From Nectonema munidae (Eukaryota > Nematomorpha > Nectonematoida > Nectonematidae): DNA of 64,000 nt. Location: assembly GCA_030549495.1 (NCBI GenBank), contig JAUIRK010000109.1, positions 141,501 to 205,500 on the forward strand, written 5' to 3'. Under the pieces are notes generated by a model. That model ran no database searches, was not told where the DNA came from, and saw only the letters and a program-made list of their open reading frames with translations. The position numbers and the translations under genes are program-made. Shown piece after piece: positions 1 to 12,900 of the stretch (positions within the stretch are counted from its first letter, which is position 1; each line of letters starts with the position of its first letter).

Positions 1-1620
1 TATTTGGAAGAAATTTTTTGTTTGAACGAATTGTTCCAACTAAAGTTAATTTTTGTTTCAGCAATTTAATTGCTAGTTGATAAGTCGTAAAAAAATTATC
101 ACACACAAGATTTCTACCTTTTAAATTTTTAACTAAATCTGTGACAACTCTTTGACCTTGATTTTTTTCTGGCATTGAATTTGGATTTTTTCCTGTATAT
201 ATTTGTAAATTCCATGCAAAATTAGTTTGGCTATCGCACAATATCCAAATCTTTATACCATATTGGCTTCATTGGGCAACGTCCCCTAAATGACAATAAT
301 TGTTCATCGATAGTTATAGTTTCACGAGGCACATACAAAAATTGTAAGTTATCCACCCAAGAATCCCATAAATCCCTGATAGCAGCCAATTTGTCTTTTG
401 CTTTTCTTCTGCTTCTATCTTTCTTATCGTCAAATCGTAAAACTCTCATAATTTTTGAAAAAATTTTTTTAGACATCGTAGATCTGAAAACACTTCGACC
501 TAAATTTTCACTCCATAAACTTTCCAAAGATTCTCCATAGGAACGTAAAACACCAGCCAAAATAAGAAGTCCGAGAAACGCTTTGAGTTTTGTTATGTCG
601 ATATCATCCCATGCATCACGAAACACTCTTCTACCTTCAATATTGGTATAAAAAACCACTTTATTTTTCATGTTGTCAGTGAAACATACATCAAAAGCAT
701 CTGTAAGAGAATTAATACGAGAAGCGGCAAAATTAGTAATACCAATTCGACTTTTAATTATATTTTCAGAACGATATTTTCCACGAAATTCAGGCATTTG
801 TAAGGACCAAGTTACTAAGCCATCTTTAGAAAAAACAACTTGCGATGCATCATCATCATCTTCATAATGACTTATGTTTTCTTCGCTTGTTTCTTCATAT
901 ACATCTTCAATTATGTCTTCCTCGGAATCAGATACAGTATCAAAGTTTTCTTCATCGATGTCTAATGGATTCATTTTTGAGTAAAAGCTAGTAAAGAAAT
1001 AAAAAAAGAAATACAACACAAACAGAAAACTAATTATGAAAATCGATTTTTCATTGTAAGAACAGTTGTTTATTACAAACTAGTGACTGAAATATTATTC
1101 TCATGAAAAAACTAAAAATCATAGGCTATCAAGCTCTGCTATGACTGAAAAATAATATTCTATGTAAAAATCAATAAATCATACATCTGTTTTGCTATGA
1201 CTGTGGAATATGATTTCATGTGAAAACTAATTAGCTATACACTATTATGCTTTACTTCGATTAAAAAATACAATTTTGTAAGAAAAATACGTCTATCACG
1301 TTTTTTTATTGAGTAATTTTTCACACATAAATATACTAAAATATATTTTTTTACATAAATATGTATTATAAGGTTTTTGTAAACTTATGTTGTTGAATTT
1401 TTTATGCGTTGTTGAATTTCACCCAAAGACATGGAAAGTAACTTTTTTATTAGAGAACTCTTCTTTTATTTCTAAAGTAAAAATTACCCTTTATGTTTTT
1501 AGTTATGTTAAATATTAAAATATTCAAATTTATAGTAAAATCTTTTGACTAATTTATGCATGGTGTGCTTTTAAAATTCAAAATGGGTGAAATTTCACCC
1601 AAAGACCGTATGAGGGTTAA
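1..1620 (-). mobile_element. piggyBac DNA transposon copy 1 (5' end and most of the transposase; continues beyond position 1)
   Basis: The transposase reads right to left from an ATG at 974. The N-terminus is acidic, as usual for this family. It continues through FRDAWDDIDITKLKAFLGLL and TIDEQLLSFRGRCP (first catalytic Asp of the DDD triad) to about 231. A short internal deletion just after RGRCP removes the usual stretch before KYGIKIW and shifts the frame. Reading then resumes at 1-230 with CDSQTNFAWNLQIYTGK and LVCDNFFTTYQLA (second Asp). The third Asp region lies outside the window. The 5' terminus is at about 1616: reading inward it is CCCTCATACGGTCTTTGGG, next to TTAA (1617-1620), the piggyBac target. 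974-1600 is untranslated leader with a second CACCCAAAGAC motif at 1420-1430. It is dead as a source of transposase but young enough that the protein reads easily. Confidence 0.9.
1585..1620 (-). repeat. piggyBac terminal repeat with TTAA target and a perfect palindrome
   Basis: Positions 1585-1600 are the perfect 16-nt palindrome GGGTGAAATTTCACCC. It lies directly inside the outer terminal sequence, and TTAA follows at 1617-1620. A half-matching motif (TGAATTTCACCCAAAGAC) recurs at 1413-1430, so the subterminal region carries spaced repeats. Subterminal repeats of this kind are typical transposase-binding sites in piggyBac ends; binding here is inferred. Confidence 0.7.
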
Positions 1621-1639
1621 AACTTTTAAGTAATAAATG

Positions 1640-2340
1640 AAAATTTTAATTCAAATCGAAAAACCTTTTAAAACACTTTTCATGTAAAGAAAGATTACAT
1701 TGTGTGCAATATTTTTTAGTTTTTTTTACAGAAGCTACACCGAGGTTGGGTATTTCTTGAAGCAACATAATGATTTCCAGGTGCAAATCGGATTTAATCT
1801 GGAACCTTATTCTTCATTATTTTGTTTTTTGAAGGCTGTTCTTTGTTTTTTATTCGCAATGTTAGAATAAAGATAAGATAACGTTATTTTTCTTCTAAAA
1901 TTGAGCAAGAGATATTTTTTCATCTTTGTGGGAAATTTGATAGAGCCTCCATGAGTTCCCTAAAGCTATGTCTATCATCTGAGTGAAAATTGGCGACTGC
2001 CATTTTATAGATCGCATGCGTATTCTATAAAGAGATACCACCTTGTCCAACAAATCAACTCCACCCATATGCGCATTATAACTAGGTGTCAAATGTGGAA
2101 TTTGAAGGTTTACTTCTTTTTTGTCACTTTGAGAATATCTTTTTGCCTTTTCAAGTGGCTCAATATCATCGTAATTCGTCACCAACATAACGGGTTTATT
2201 GTCCAGCCATTTTACAAAGAACTAATACACTGAACGACGATGAAAAAAATACGGCAACCAGATTATCATTTTCCGATGCGAAATTTTGTGTAGAATACGA
2301 AAATTATAATAGTTTTTTTCGTATACCCTTGTTCTGCGTA
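1640..2340 (-). mobile_element. piggyBac copy 2, C-terminal fragment
   Basis: A second, separate piggyBac relic on the same strand lies upstream of copy 1's 5' terminus, so it cannot be the missing part of copy 1. Readable pieces are KWLDNKPVMLVTNYDD, HMGGVDLLDKVVSLYR (third catalytic Asp) and KWQSPIFTQMIDIALGNSW (ORF 1895-2188). At 1690-1760 is a degraded cysteine-rich tail (RCSFCKK, then CTQCN after a frame change) matching the C-terminal zinc ribbon of piggyBac transposases. The N-terminal half is absent. The text degrades above 2230 into noise by about 2340. Confidence 0.85.
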
Positions 2341-3539
2341 AATGGCTGATTTACAAAATACTACACTTAGATGAAAATTTCTATTTCTACACATGAAATA
2401 ATTATTTTGTCATATTTTCTTTGATTTTTTTCATAAAAAAACTTTTTTCTAACTTTTTTTTAGAATTTTGAAACATCTTTTATAATATACTGAGAATAAT
2501 GCCAAGGAATTGTAAAAATTCAGCTGATATATTTTGTTTCATTAGCACAAATATATATGAAAGCAAATATATAATATATATGGCTTTCAATCACAAAGGC
2601 CCTTGATCATGAAAAGCCATATTTTTTCTACTTGAAAAAACTTTTCCCAAAAATAACTGACGCCAAAATCATTTAACGTGCCAAACCTAAAATTGTAAAA
2701 ACCCCTTTTCTTTTTTTTGTCCGACATCACAAGGCATTTCTTTGTTTTCACTTCACGGATTGTGCCAGTTGCTTTCAACCCATTTTAATTTAATTTTTTC
2801 ATAACGCCCTAACCAGAAAAAAATAGAATAACTTGTTGGGTTTTGCTTATCAATTATTTTGTCAATTTGGAAACCACAATTTCTTTCAAAGATCCAATTC
2901 TGTTTTCATCTTTCCCAAATAATTAAATTGAAGCCTAATAAATTAAACTTCAATAGTCCCAAGAACATCCTGAACATCAGTTAAATTTTCAAAATCATTT
3001 AAAATATTTTCTTCATCAGTGGAGGAAGTAACAAAGATATCTTTTCTTCATTAAGTATTGAAAATTCCTCATTCAATTCTTCTAAAAAGTTTATTCAAAA
3101 ATTTGTTTTACACGTCTATAATAGTTTGTGATTGTGAGCAATAACTTTCAATAGGAATAGTCTTTTTTCACGCCTCAATATTTTATTACTGATTGACAAG
3201 GTGAGTTTATTTATTAGAGTTTTTAGCCCCCCCCCCCCTCTCAACTCCTCTTCTGCCCTTCCAACTTCCAATTTCTCGCTACGCCACTGTTCTAAGGTAT
3301 AAAATTTTTATTTTAAAAAATATACTTGAAAACAATTTAAATATTTGATTATAATTATTTAATTTGATAAATGTTTTTTCATTGTAAAATTAATATTTAC
3401 ATTTTATAGATGAAAGTGCAAAAAACAATTACGATCTTTTTAAATGCAAAAAATTTCTCGCAAATTCGAAAAAAAGAAATATTCTTTTATATTTTTTATT
3501 TTAGTGCAAACATGACAGTAAATCTAAAATATTTTTGAG
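2341..3539. other. A+T-rich stretch with no recognisable gene
   Basis: No open frame here looks like a protein; the longest minus-strand frame (2587-2778) is short and matches nothing I know. A C-run at 3228-3238 followed by CGCTACGCCACTG at 3278-3290 is a degraded end of the CAGTG(G/A)CGTAG-type MITE described at 5621-5825. Confidence 0.5.
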
Positions 3540-4280
3540 ATAATGTGGACCGATTAGTATCAACACTTATAGTTTCATTGTACTAATTTGAAATCAACTG
3601 TTCCTTTGTAGATATTTTTAGAAGTAAACCGCAAATTTGATTCTAAGCATCTAGTGGGTATTTTTGGAGTTCAGCTAATCATCACGAAAAATTGAGTCCA
3701 GAAATGAAACTAGACTTGGCGATTTAGTATAAAAACATATATTTTATTAGGTATATTTTTGCTCAATCAAAATTTTTATTGTGAAGAGAAAAATTTGTTC
3801 CGTAAAAAGTAGCCATGATTATTTGAAAAAATTAAATGTAAAACTGAATTAACAAATCAAAAATGGGTATATAATTACGGGGTAAAATTTCAGGGTATTA
3901 TATAATATAGATCCTAAGTTATAAGGTTACCCATTAAGTCCCAATGTTCCCATTTGGGAACATAAGTAATTTCATCTTCGTCTGCTTTTTTCAATGACTT
4001 TGAATATAAATCGTCTGCATTTTTTTAAATATCGTCTGATTTCTATGGTACTTAATGGGTTAAGTACAGATAATGTCAAAATTTTGCTGAAAAATTTTAA
4101 TTTTTTATTTTGATTGACAGTTTTGGACATGAAGGGGTCATTCAACTACCATGAAAATGGTTTCAAAAGATGTAGCTAGCGATTTTAGGAAAAGTCACAA
4201 AATTTGTAAGGATATGATTCAGCCAATTTTCTACAATTAATTTTTTAGTGAATTAGAATTTAGCACTAATAGGGTTAAAT
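3540..4280 (+). repeat. Composite dispersed repeat, copy 1 (modules A and C)
   Basis: Module A (about 3560-3800) contains the phrase 'AGAAGTAAACCGCAAATTTG' and a stretch around 'GTATAAAAACATATATTTTA'. Module C (about 3800-4280) contains 'GGTCATTCAACTACCATGAA' at about 4137-4156. The same modules recur in the same order at 36.95-37.99 kb (+) and inverted at 22.06-22.88 kb and 30.43-31.29 kb. I see no coding sequence and no known family. Confidence 0.7.
3927..4063. mobile_element. Short TTAA-type MITE inside the composite repeat
   Basis: Inverted ends CCCATTAAGT (from 3930) and ACTTAATGGG (to 4059) enclose about 130 bp. TTAA follows on the right; TTA (one A short) lies on the left. The composite copies at 22.4 kb and 37.8 kb lack this segment, so it is an insertion. 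TTAA plus these ends suggest a piggyBac-mobilised MITE. Both ends also read as the phrase 'acttaatgggttaa'. Confidence 0.6.
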
Positions 4281-5139
4281 GAAATTATGTTGAAACAAGT
4301 GAAGGCATCTTCGACTGAAAAAGTCTCTATGTTGACCTTTTCCTACTAAACCAATGAATCGTGAATATTCTCTAATTATTATTGTTAGCAAGTTTTGACA
4401 CAGATTTTCTTTTTTTAACAATTTCTTGATATTTGGCAATAAAATTCCATCATCTTCATCATTAATTTCTTCACTGCTGGAAGATTTTAATGAAAATATT
4501 TTGCTGCTTGCAACCAATTTGTCAATTTCGTTACAATTGGAACTGAAGTTTTGCCGATAGGTTTGAAAAGAGAACGTCTTTTTCTATTACTAATTTTGAA
4601 TGATTTAATGCCGGTAATCTAAAATTTTGCAGGATAACTTAACTTTTAATGTAAACTTGTGCAAAAGATGTGAAAAACATGCAATGATAAAAAGTTTGGG
4701 AATAAAATCCCATAACTTCTGCAGCGGGTATATCATGTAACCGCGTTTGTCAACAAAAAAAATTTGTCTAACAAAAAACTTCTGCAACTTTTAAATATTA
4801 ATTATGATGTGAGATAAGAGCATTGGTGTGTGATTTCTTAATCCCACATTGTCGGTATAAATATAACAAATTCTCTTCGTTAAAAACAGTAAAATGCTAT
4901 TTTTCAATTACTTATAATATAAGCAATGTATTCTGAAACCCTATAAAAAAATGCTTTAATTTGGTATATCGCATGATACATTTTGTTTAGTAATAAAAAA
5001 AATCAAATTTTTTCACCGCAGTATGTTTAATATCAGTAATATTTTATGAATGTGCAAAAAAATTGAAAAAAAAATAAATTCTTCATTTTACACGCTAAAA
5101 TATAGTGAAAAAAGGCAAAATTGTGCATATTGTTCTATA
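4281..5139. other. Unassigned A+T-rich stretch
   Basis: The minus frame 4275-4517 has a Ser/Glu/Asp-rich beginning (SLKSSSSEEINDEDDG) like the acidic starts of several transposases. Nothing downstream confirms a family, and 4605-4787 is equally unrecognisable. I leave both unannotated. Confidence 0.4.
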
Positions 5140-5620
5140 AGTAAGAGTTGTTGCTTGTTTATGAAACATATATGATGATGGGATGTAATGATCATTCGAA
5201 TACATGATAATGTAAGATACGAGAATAAAAGAGATAATGCAGACTCAACTCATTCTTCATGCCAAGCTGCTCTCAAATTCCTATCAAAAATATTTTACAA
5301 ACGATGTGATAGTTATATAATAATAATAATATTCCATTGTTTCAATATGCACACAATAAGTAAGTAATGTTTATCACAGTGTCCTCCTTGTAGTATTTTT
5401 GAGCAAACACATGTTGATTATCCACTAGATTTTCTTAACTTCTTCTGTCACCGTGATTCTATTTCTCTTTATCTCTTCCGCTTTCTCTGTTAAAACTCAA
5501 TAAATCACCCAAGCTCTCTTCTCTCATGCAATCTTTCTTCTCTCATTCAGGCTCTCTTCTTTCACTCAAACTCTCTTCTCTTGTTTAAGATCTCCTATCT
5601 CATTCAGCTCTCTTCTCTCC

Positions 5621-5825
5621 AGTGACGTAGATAGGCTGGGCATGAGGGGTCGTGCCCACTCTCCTATTTACCGCATGGTGCCGCCATGCATCTTATGCGA
5701 TATCAGTTTGTGAAAATTTCTCCAATGAAAGGATCAAGAAAGTATACAAAATGTTGCTCAAGTTTTTTGTTTTTAAATTGTGCCCCCCCCCCGCCTATCA
5801 ACTTTTTTTCTGGTTACACCACTGC
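5621..5825. mobile_element. MITE with CAGTG(A/G)YGTAR ends, inside repeat R
   Basis: The left end CAGTGACGTAGATAGG and the right end CCTATCAAC...GTTACACCACTG are imperfect inverted repeats about 205 bp apart. A C-run sits near the right end, as in many animal MITEs of this look. A degraded inverted copy occupies 20660-20860 in the other R copy. Single ends remain at 3278-3290 and about 13619 (CAGTCGTATAGCTAGG). The frame at 5652-5846 is chance. Confidence 0.55.
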
Positions 5826-6124
5826 TTCTATCTAATTTGCATTTAGAGTTAAATTAAAATAGTTTTCAATCGTTACACTTTTATATCAATGAATGCTAAG
5901 ATTTTTTTTTCAACAAAGGTCATTTAATCTTTATCACTACGTTTGTTACATTTTGTAAATTTGGTGATTATTATAGTAAAAATATAATATCGAAACAAAA
6001 TGTTTAAGTTGTTAAAAATGTACTTAATCTATTTGTGACAGCTGTCATAATTTTATTTGTAGACAGAAATATTCAAAAAAAAATGCCATGATTTTCTTTT
6101 CTCGTATACTTTGATTTATGTTAA

Positions 6125-6275
6125 TTTGGTCCTCGGACATTTCGCCCCATTATTTTCATAAGACAGTTCGTCCCATGGACAATTCGCCTCATTATTTTCA
6201 TAAGACATTTTGTTTCATGGACAATTCACCCCGTTATTTTCATAAGACATTTTGTCTCATGGACAATTCTAAAAA
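6125..6275. repeat. Minisatellite of the 'catggacaattcgcc...ttttcataagaca' type
   Basis: About four units of roughly 40 bp alternate GGACAATTCGCC-like and ATTATTTTCATAAGACA phrases, opening with GGTCCTCGGACATTTCGCCC. The same minisatellite, with the same opening, fills 63633-64000. The 62-codon frame across it (6118-6306) is repetitive because the DNA is, and is not a gene. Confidence 0.85.
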
Positions 6276-6540
6276 ATTAAGAGATAAAATGATTAATTTG
6301 AAATAATTTAATAGAGATAAAATAAACAAGAATATAAAATTTTTTAATAATGGCTTTTGCTGCTTATAAAAACTTGAAAATATCAAATAAACTCTAATTC
6401 TTTATGCCTCCTATTATTTTGAAATTATTCTGAGAACAGACGGTTCCATTTTAAAATAGTGAAAATTGCTTTATTAGTTTATTTTGTTTCCTTTCTCTCT
6501 TATGTTAATTATGTAGCAAATTTTTCAATTTTAAGTAAAA

Positions 6541-6705
6541 GGTAAGGTGCAGCGGGTGTATTTTCATTGACAAGGCACTTATGTACGGCTTATGTCAAAC
6601 TATGAACAAATTCGAAATTCGTTCAAATTCGAAGTATCGATGAGGAATCGAATCCAGAGGCTTCCGTGCTGAGTCCATCTCAACCAACCTGCCATGCCAC
6701 CCATA
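6541..6705 (-). mobile_element. tRNA-derived SINE, full copy
   Basis: On the minus strand an A-box-like TGGCAGGTTGG (6684-6694) and a B-box-like GGATTCGATTCC (6644-6655) form a tRNA-like head. The body contains CATAGTTTGACATAAGC, and the tail is GTGCCTTGTCAATGAAAA, then CACCTTACCTTTT. The tail recurs at 9640-9695, 14055-14130, 20040-20070 and 39255-39303, the last behind its own tRNA-like head. This is a polymerase-III-type SINE family by structure; current activity cannot be judged. Confidence 0.75.
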
Positions 6706-7969
6706 GAGTATGCTGTAGTGGGGTACGTCAATCTAGTTTTCAAAAAACTTAAGTTATGCTCTAAAAATTGTTAGTTTTTGTTGAAGCTCTGTAACTTTTT
6801 CTGATAGACTTTTTTTCCTTAAAAGTTATAATAAGAGGCAAATCATTGCAAAATGTTAAAAGTTATTTTACTTTTTGTAGCTTGTATCAATTTAGCTTTT
6901 AAACTATTTTTGAATGATGCTGAGTAAAATGAAATAATGCGATCTTAATTTTTTGTTTGCACAATTATAACTTCGTTTTATACCCTTGCCCCTGAATCAA
7001 TCACATTTTTTCATATAAACATCGCAGGGTGTCTAGTAGACTCTTTGCCTTTAGACTACATTCACTCATATAAAATTATCCAACCTTCAGTTATTTGTTT
7101 TCTCTATGAATCAAATATCCTTTCATCAATTCCTGTAATGTGCCTGGTAGACTACTTCATTTTTCAAATGAAAAGCCTATTCCACCTCCTAACAATTTTG
7201 GATTTTTTTTAACTACTGTATATTCGATGATTGTAGGTAAAAATGCCCCCTAATTTTTGATTTTCAGGATTTTTTTAAATTATATAAATATTTTTATTTG
7301 GTATTGTTTTGAAAGGCTAAATTTCTAAAATTTCTTAATATATAGGGTTTTTTTCTTTATAAAGTTCTTAAAAACAATAGCAAAGGTGCAGATTTGTGGG
7401 GTTCTTAAAATCAGTTAAAACACAAATTATATTTAGAAAGTGTTCTGATACACAAAGTCCAAAAATATTTGCTGTTTTATAAATTATTTTTTTGTATTTA
7501 AAAAATTGTCGTATGCTGAGTTTTTTAGTTTACTTTAATTAAATTTTAAATGTTTTAGATGAAAAGTTAACTTTTTGTTGTTTTTTTACAAAAAATCTTT
7601 ATTTGACATATCTTTTAAAAAAAATTTTTATTAATTAATAATTTTTTGAATTTTTTTGTGTTTGGGCATTTTTTCCTACTTTTTAATTCGGGGCATTTTT
7701 TCTGCGCACTATATTCGATATGCAAATTAATATTTTCGCTGGAAGTATAGTATTTAAATTCACCAATTTTGTAATTTTGTAAAAAAAAATAAAGTAGTCT
7801 TATAAATTTAGGACTTTAAATATTCGCTGAATACACTCTATTTTAAAGGATTGCTTGAATATTTGTTCTCCCGTGGTATTTCCAGACCACTAATTTTGAA
7901 AATTGCAACAAAATTTCGCCCCACCGCCCCCCCCCCCCCCACCAATAATTTTGAGGATGTGCGCCCCTG

Positions 7970-8780
7970 CTTTGAATATATTAGTTTGTCATTCAATTGT
8001 CTTGATTAGTTGCCTTTTTCGACTATTTTGAGTGTGATCTCTCTACCCATTCAATAATAAAAATTACTGAGACGCAAGTATTAGATGTTCGTAAGACGTA
8101 ATACAGCACAAAAATTAATAAAAAATTTCAATCGAATTCATTTTAATAAAATTAAATATCACAAAGTTCAAAATAAAGCAAAAAACAATAAACAAATAGT
8201 TTTTCAGTGATAAAATTTTTTAGTTGTCAGTATTGCATTTAAGGCAAGAATAATCTTCGATAGCTAGACAGATGATAATGATAGCCACGATATTGAATCG
8301 AACACAGCATCAGAATCTAGACCCTACGCACGCTACAACAACTAAGTAGACCAAAAAAATTAATATTGTCAAATCAATATGGCTAAAAATAATACACTCT
8401 TAAGTTCTTTTAAAAAATTATTTTAAACTTTGTGGTACAAATAAAGAATAATTGCAATTAAGAAAATTAATAAATTTTAAAGTTAAATTTTTTATTAGAT
8501 CATCCATATTATATGACTTACATATGGTGAAAGTAAAAAATTATTCAAAAAAGAAAATACTTTAAAATTTCGTTTTTTTTGTTATTTTAGTGAAAGTGTT
8601 CAATTTAAAAATGGTATGACTAGTTTAATCTCCTGTATTTTTCCTTCAATTAGATTTGTCTAGTGATATCAATATTATTCTATTATAAAAACAATAAGAA
8701 TTTTAAGCTCAAACCAGTCTATAAGCTGTCTCATTATAAATCAAATTAAATAAAATTAAAAGAAAGTTTAATCAAACTTT
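7970..8780. other. Unassigned A+T-rich stretch
   Basis: No open frame or repeat end was recognised in about 800 bp. Confidence 0.4.
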
Positions 8781-8814
8781 AATAAGTATATGCGATATAT
8801 TAACGATATATTTG

Positions 8815-9165
8815 AAAAGAATAAATAATTTTTCGATACTTTGATTACAGAATTTTATATTGATTATTTGACAAATATATTATTTAATATCGTGCAAATT
8901 GCAAAAATATAGGTAATAGCTTTTCTAATATAGTTTGAGGTATATCAAATCTTACATCTAGCAAAATATGAACAGAAAGTGGAATATTTTTCGATTCTTT
9001 GATTACAAAATTTTATTTTCATTATTTGACAAATATTTAATTTAAAATCGTGCAAATTACAAAAATTCAGGTAATAACTTTTGTAAATCGTCTCCCCGAA
9101 TGATGTAGATCAAATCTTACATCTAGCAAAATATGAACAGAAAGTAGAACATTGTCTCACTAGTC
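8815..9165 (+). repeat. Satellite S158, two tandem units
   Basis: Two head-to-tail units (TTTTCGAT at 8829 and 8987, period about 158 bp) carry the phrases ATTATTTGACAAATAT, GCAAATTGCAAAAATATAGG, ATCAAATCTTACATCTAGC and ATGAACAGAAAGT. The same unit occurs at 43970-44028 (interrupted by a Tigger fragment) and about three times at 44855-45370. It is noncoding. Confidence 0.85.
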
Positions 9166-9959
9166 ATTTGTATATGGAATAGAAACCATCGTAGGAAGAT
9201 GATATTTAAATATTTAAATCTTTCTTTTTTGATGCTTTTTCATTTTTTGGTTTGCCAGGTTTGCTTAGTATTTATTTTTTATCTGTCGATATAATTATTG
9301 TTTATCCAATAATTTATTTCTATAAATTAGTTTAGGAAAAAAATAATTATTTTTATCAGAATTATTTAAGCTTGAATATAATTTCTTTGTATTAAATAGT
9401 TTTTACTTTTCTCGAACTTCGTAATATCCTTTATTTTATAATAGTGCCTTTATCATATTTTCTTGATAAATAACTTACTCATGTATATCTGATTATTTCA
9501 GGAAGTGTTTTTAATTTCCAGTCACAATTCAAGCCCGTACGCAGACCTAAATATTGGGGGTTCGAACTATAAAAAAATTTTAGTGAAACTTTCATGTACA
9601 TAATATTATTTTATCGTTTACATGATAATTAATAAATAGTGTAAATTAGACTTCTCGATGAAAACATCCTACGGTACCTTTACCTTTACCTAAAGAAGTT
9701 TTCTTGAGGTTGGCACTAAAATATTGAGTTTTCCACAAATGATAAAGAATGGATTTAGCATAGGCTTTAAAACTTCTAGAGATTCTCTGAGGTCGAGCTT
9801 AGAATGAAAGGTTTTGACAAGGTAGAGCGTTTTTAAAAGTATTGAGCGAAAAAGTTACTTCTCAGTGATTTGAGGAATGTGAAACCCCCAAATCAAATTA
9901 CAATATAAGAAATGTAGAACTATAAAAGCATTATAAAGTAATTTTTTACATTTAAAAAT
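9166..9959. other. Unassigned stretch containing a SINE tail
   Basis: Apart from the SINE tail at about 9640-9695 (GATGAAAACATCCTACGG then ACCTTTACC), I see no gene or element in this stretch. Confidence 0.45.
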
Positions 9960-12900
9960 TAAGGCTTTTTCTATTTTACGAATATAATTTCAAAAAGTCG
10001 AAAAGGTTTTATGTGTTGAGAGGAAATGTGTTTGAACCATGACAAATTATCAGTAAATGTAAGACCTAAGTAAGTAAAACATTTAATTGTACTTAAAAGA
10101 AAACCATTGACAGATATGTCAAAATTGGCTTTCAATTGCTCTTTTAGAAAAAAACCATATATACACATTTGTTGAGGTTAAAAGAAAGTAGATTATAATA
10201 ACAACAATTTGAAATTGAATTCAAACAAGCATTGATGACTGTTGAAACATCATCAAAGTTTAATGACATAGCCGCATCATCAGCATACAAAATTAGAGAA
10301 GCCTGTTTGTCTACGCTAGAGAAAATATCATTAATAAATAACAGAAAATAAAGTGACCCAAGAATGAATCCTTGAGGCACACCTTTTTCTATACCCTTTG
10401 AATCAGATTTATCATTAAAAGAAACATAATATGTTCTTTTAATATAAATAGATATATACAACAAAACACAAACATTTCATACGAATAAATTTAAGAAAAA
10501 GTTAAGTGTCCCTATTCATACGTACATGGGGTCCCATATCATAAAAATTTTCAGACGAAAATAAATGGATATTTGCCATGTTGTGTTGTCATATGGTTGG
10601 TTTGTTGGAGATATCAAAGCACTTTCAGCCGTAAGGCTATATGCTCGCATTAGGCTTAAGATGGTTAATCACAGTTTTTGTAAATTTGTTTTTATAGTTG
10701 GAAGCCTTGGGGATCGAACCCCTGACCTTCAACTGTTAAGCTGAGAGGTACACCCTAATAACAATTGAGGCTCTGTGTTGACATATTAATTAATAAATGT
10801 AATTTTAATTTAACGTATCTTATTTTAATTTGAATATTATGTGCTTGATCACTTTCTGTAAAAATTCGTTATTGTTAAATATTTTATTGTTTATATTAAA
10901 GACAAAATAAAAAAGTAAAAAAAAGTATTTAGAATATTTATGACAAATATATTTAATTTTTAACCAATATTTTCCGACATTTTGTATCAATTTCTTAAAA
11001 TGGAAGAGGATCTTAAAGCGTCTAAGAGAACTATAGAAGAAGAAATAAATGAAAAAAAGAAAGTTTCTCATGGTGAGTTGAATAATCTTATGACTTTTCT
11101 AGGGTACTAATATTTATATTTTTAATGAGAGAGAGAGAGTTTATTTAGCAGGTTAACAAATAAAAGAAAACATTAACATTGCACAAGTATTTCAAGAGCT
11201 TGAAAAAGCCGTAGTAGAAATACCTTAAAGAATTATTTTGATTTAAATAAGATAATAAATATAAATAAAAATGCCACAATATTTATGATGGTGGATTGGG
11301 ACTTCTTTGGAGGGTGAATAGAGGAATTCGGGGAAAAAAGCATTGTTGTATGAAGGATAAATAGGAGCTGAAAAAACTAAGGGCATTATTATCGAAACCA
11401 TACTTTTTTAACTTAAGCAACAGTTTTCTGTGGGAAATTGTATCGAATGCCTTTGAAATTGAATAATTATGAGCAATCACGGTTGATGAATGTTTCCGAA
11501 ACCCAAACTGATGGGAATGTAACAAATTATTTATATTAAAGTAATTAAGAACTTGAGAGTGAATTATTTTTTCAAAGAGCTTTGAGATAGTACTTATTAG
11601 GGAAATTGGTCGATAGCTACACTAAATGTATCACCTTTTTTCTTATATATTGGAATGCATTTGCTGAGCTTAAAACATGAAGGAAAGATTAAACAATAAA
11701 TACATTGATTGAAAGCATAGAGCAATTGAGGAGCAACTATAAATTTGGCAATTTTTAAGTGGTATGCCGAAAAGCCATATATATCTTAAGATTTGCTGTC
11801 ACTTAGATTATCAATGCCAGAAATGATTTCATTTATGCCAATACTATTTAGTGTAAAAGTTTAATAAACTTGAGGCAGATATTGCGCAACATCAGCATCA
11901 GAAGATTCAACTGTTTGATTTATAAATGAAGAATTTATATAATTGCACAGTTCGTCATTGTTGATAATAAATTCATTGTTTTTTTTTTCAAAATTAAAGT
12001 AATGTCATTTTTACTTTTTATTATATTGTTTATATTTCTCCAGATTTCTTTGCTGTTCTTATTAGTAAAAAGTTTATCGTAATAGTTACGCTTTAATAGT
12101 TTACACATGTCTTTTATTTCTTTAAAGTAGTCAATATATCTTTTTTTAATAGAAAAATCAATCTTATAATTGCTTACTTTTTTCATTTTAAAGTATAGTA
12201 TATCCCGTTTTTTTATAAGTTCTAATAATTCGGGTGTAGCCCAATCAGACATCTTTTTTTTATATTTTGTCCTACCGGAGTTTTCATAATCCACTTTTGA
12301 ATTTTTAATACAACTGGTGATTACATTATTGATTGAAAGGACAATTTTTTTAGGATCATATTCATACTTAATAAAATTCCAATCCATTCAACACAAAAGA
12401 TCGATAAAAATTCCTTTTTGAAACTTAAGTATAGATTTAGATTGGTTTACTTCTAATAGGCAGTTCAGGTCTAAACTAAGTAAAACTGGAATGTGATCAG
12501 AGATCACTGTCTGGAGATTAAAACAATTGTAATTATGTTTATTTGAGATAAAAATGTTATCGATAAGTGTGAAAGTTTGATAACGTGTAGCTTTTGTGAC
12601 TGAGGGAATTAGGTAGCATTCTATAACTGAATTAAGAAATTCTGATGAATCTGTTTTTTTTTATTAATTTCAAAAAGATTAATGTTGAAGTCTCCAAGAA
12701 AAAAAGAATCGTAACACTTACGACCACAATAGATTTCCAAGAGTGATCTGAATGAAGATAGAAAACATTCTAGAGCTTCTAGATTGTATCTAGGTAGACG
12801 ATAAATATTAAAAACACAAATAGAAGTTTGTACATTTAACTGTATTTTGAGGCCTAAGATTTCAAACAAATCAGAGTTTATGTCCAAACTCAAGGTTTCA

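Larger units (their letters stand above)
5140..7969 (-). repeat. Repeat R, left copy (inverted relative to 19430-21210)
   Basis: Reading from 7969 leftward, the element starts CAGGGGCGCACATCC, the same end seen at 19428 (+), 63498 (+) and roughly at 54235 (+). Shared blocks with the 19.4-21.2 kb copy, in the same internal order, include the 7860 block (GTGGTCTGGAAATACCACGG on the complement), the 7020-7160 block (CACCCTGCGATGTTTATATG on the complement), the 6380-6540 block, the MITE at 5621-5825 and the 5140-5280 end. It contains extra material the right copy lacks: the minisatellite at 6125-6270 and most of a SINE at 6541-6705. There is no recognisable protein. Confidence 0.75.

Noticed and set aside
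4275-4787. A transposase with an acidic N-terminus on the minus strand
   Set aside because: Only the composition is suggestive; no catalytic or DNA-binding motif could be read.
6118-6306. A repetitive protein (HYFHKT... repeats) in the plus frame
   Set aside because: The repetition comes from the DNA minisatellite; the same array at 63.6 kb is not open.
10698-10757. A functional tRNA gene on the minus strand
   Set aside because: The B box is good, but the acceptor stem and anticodon arm are not convincing and it lies in an insertion within a dead LINE; SINE head or pseudogene is more likely.
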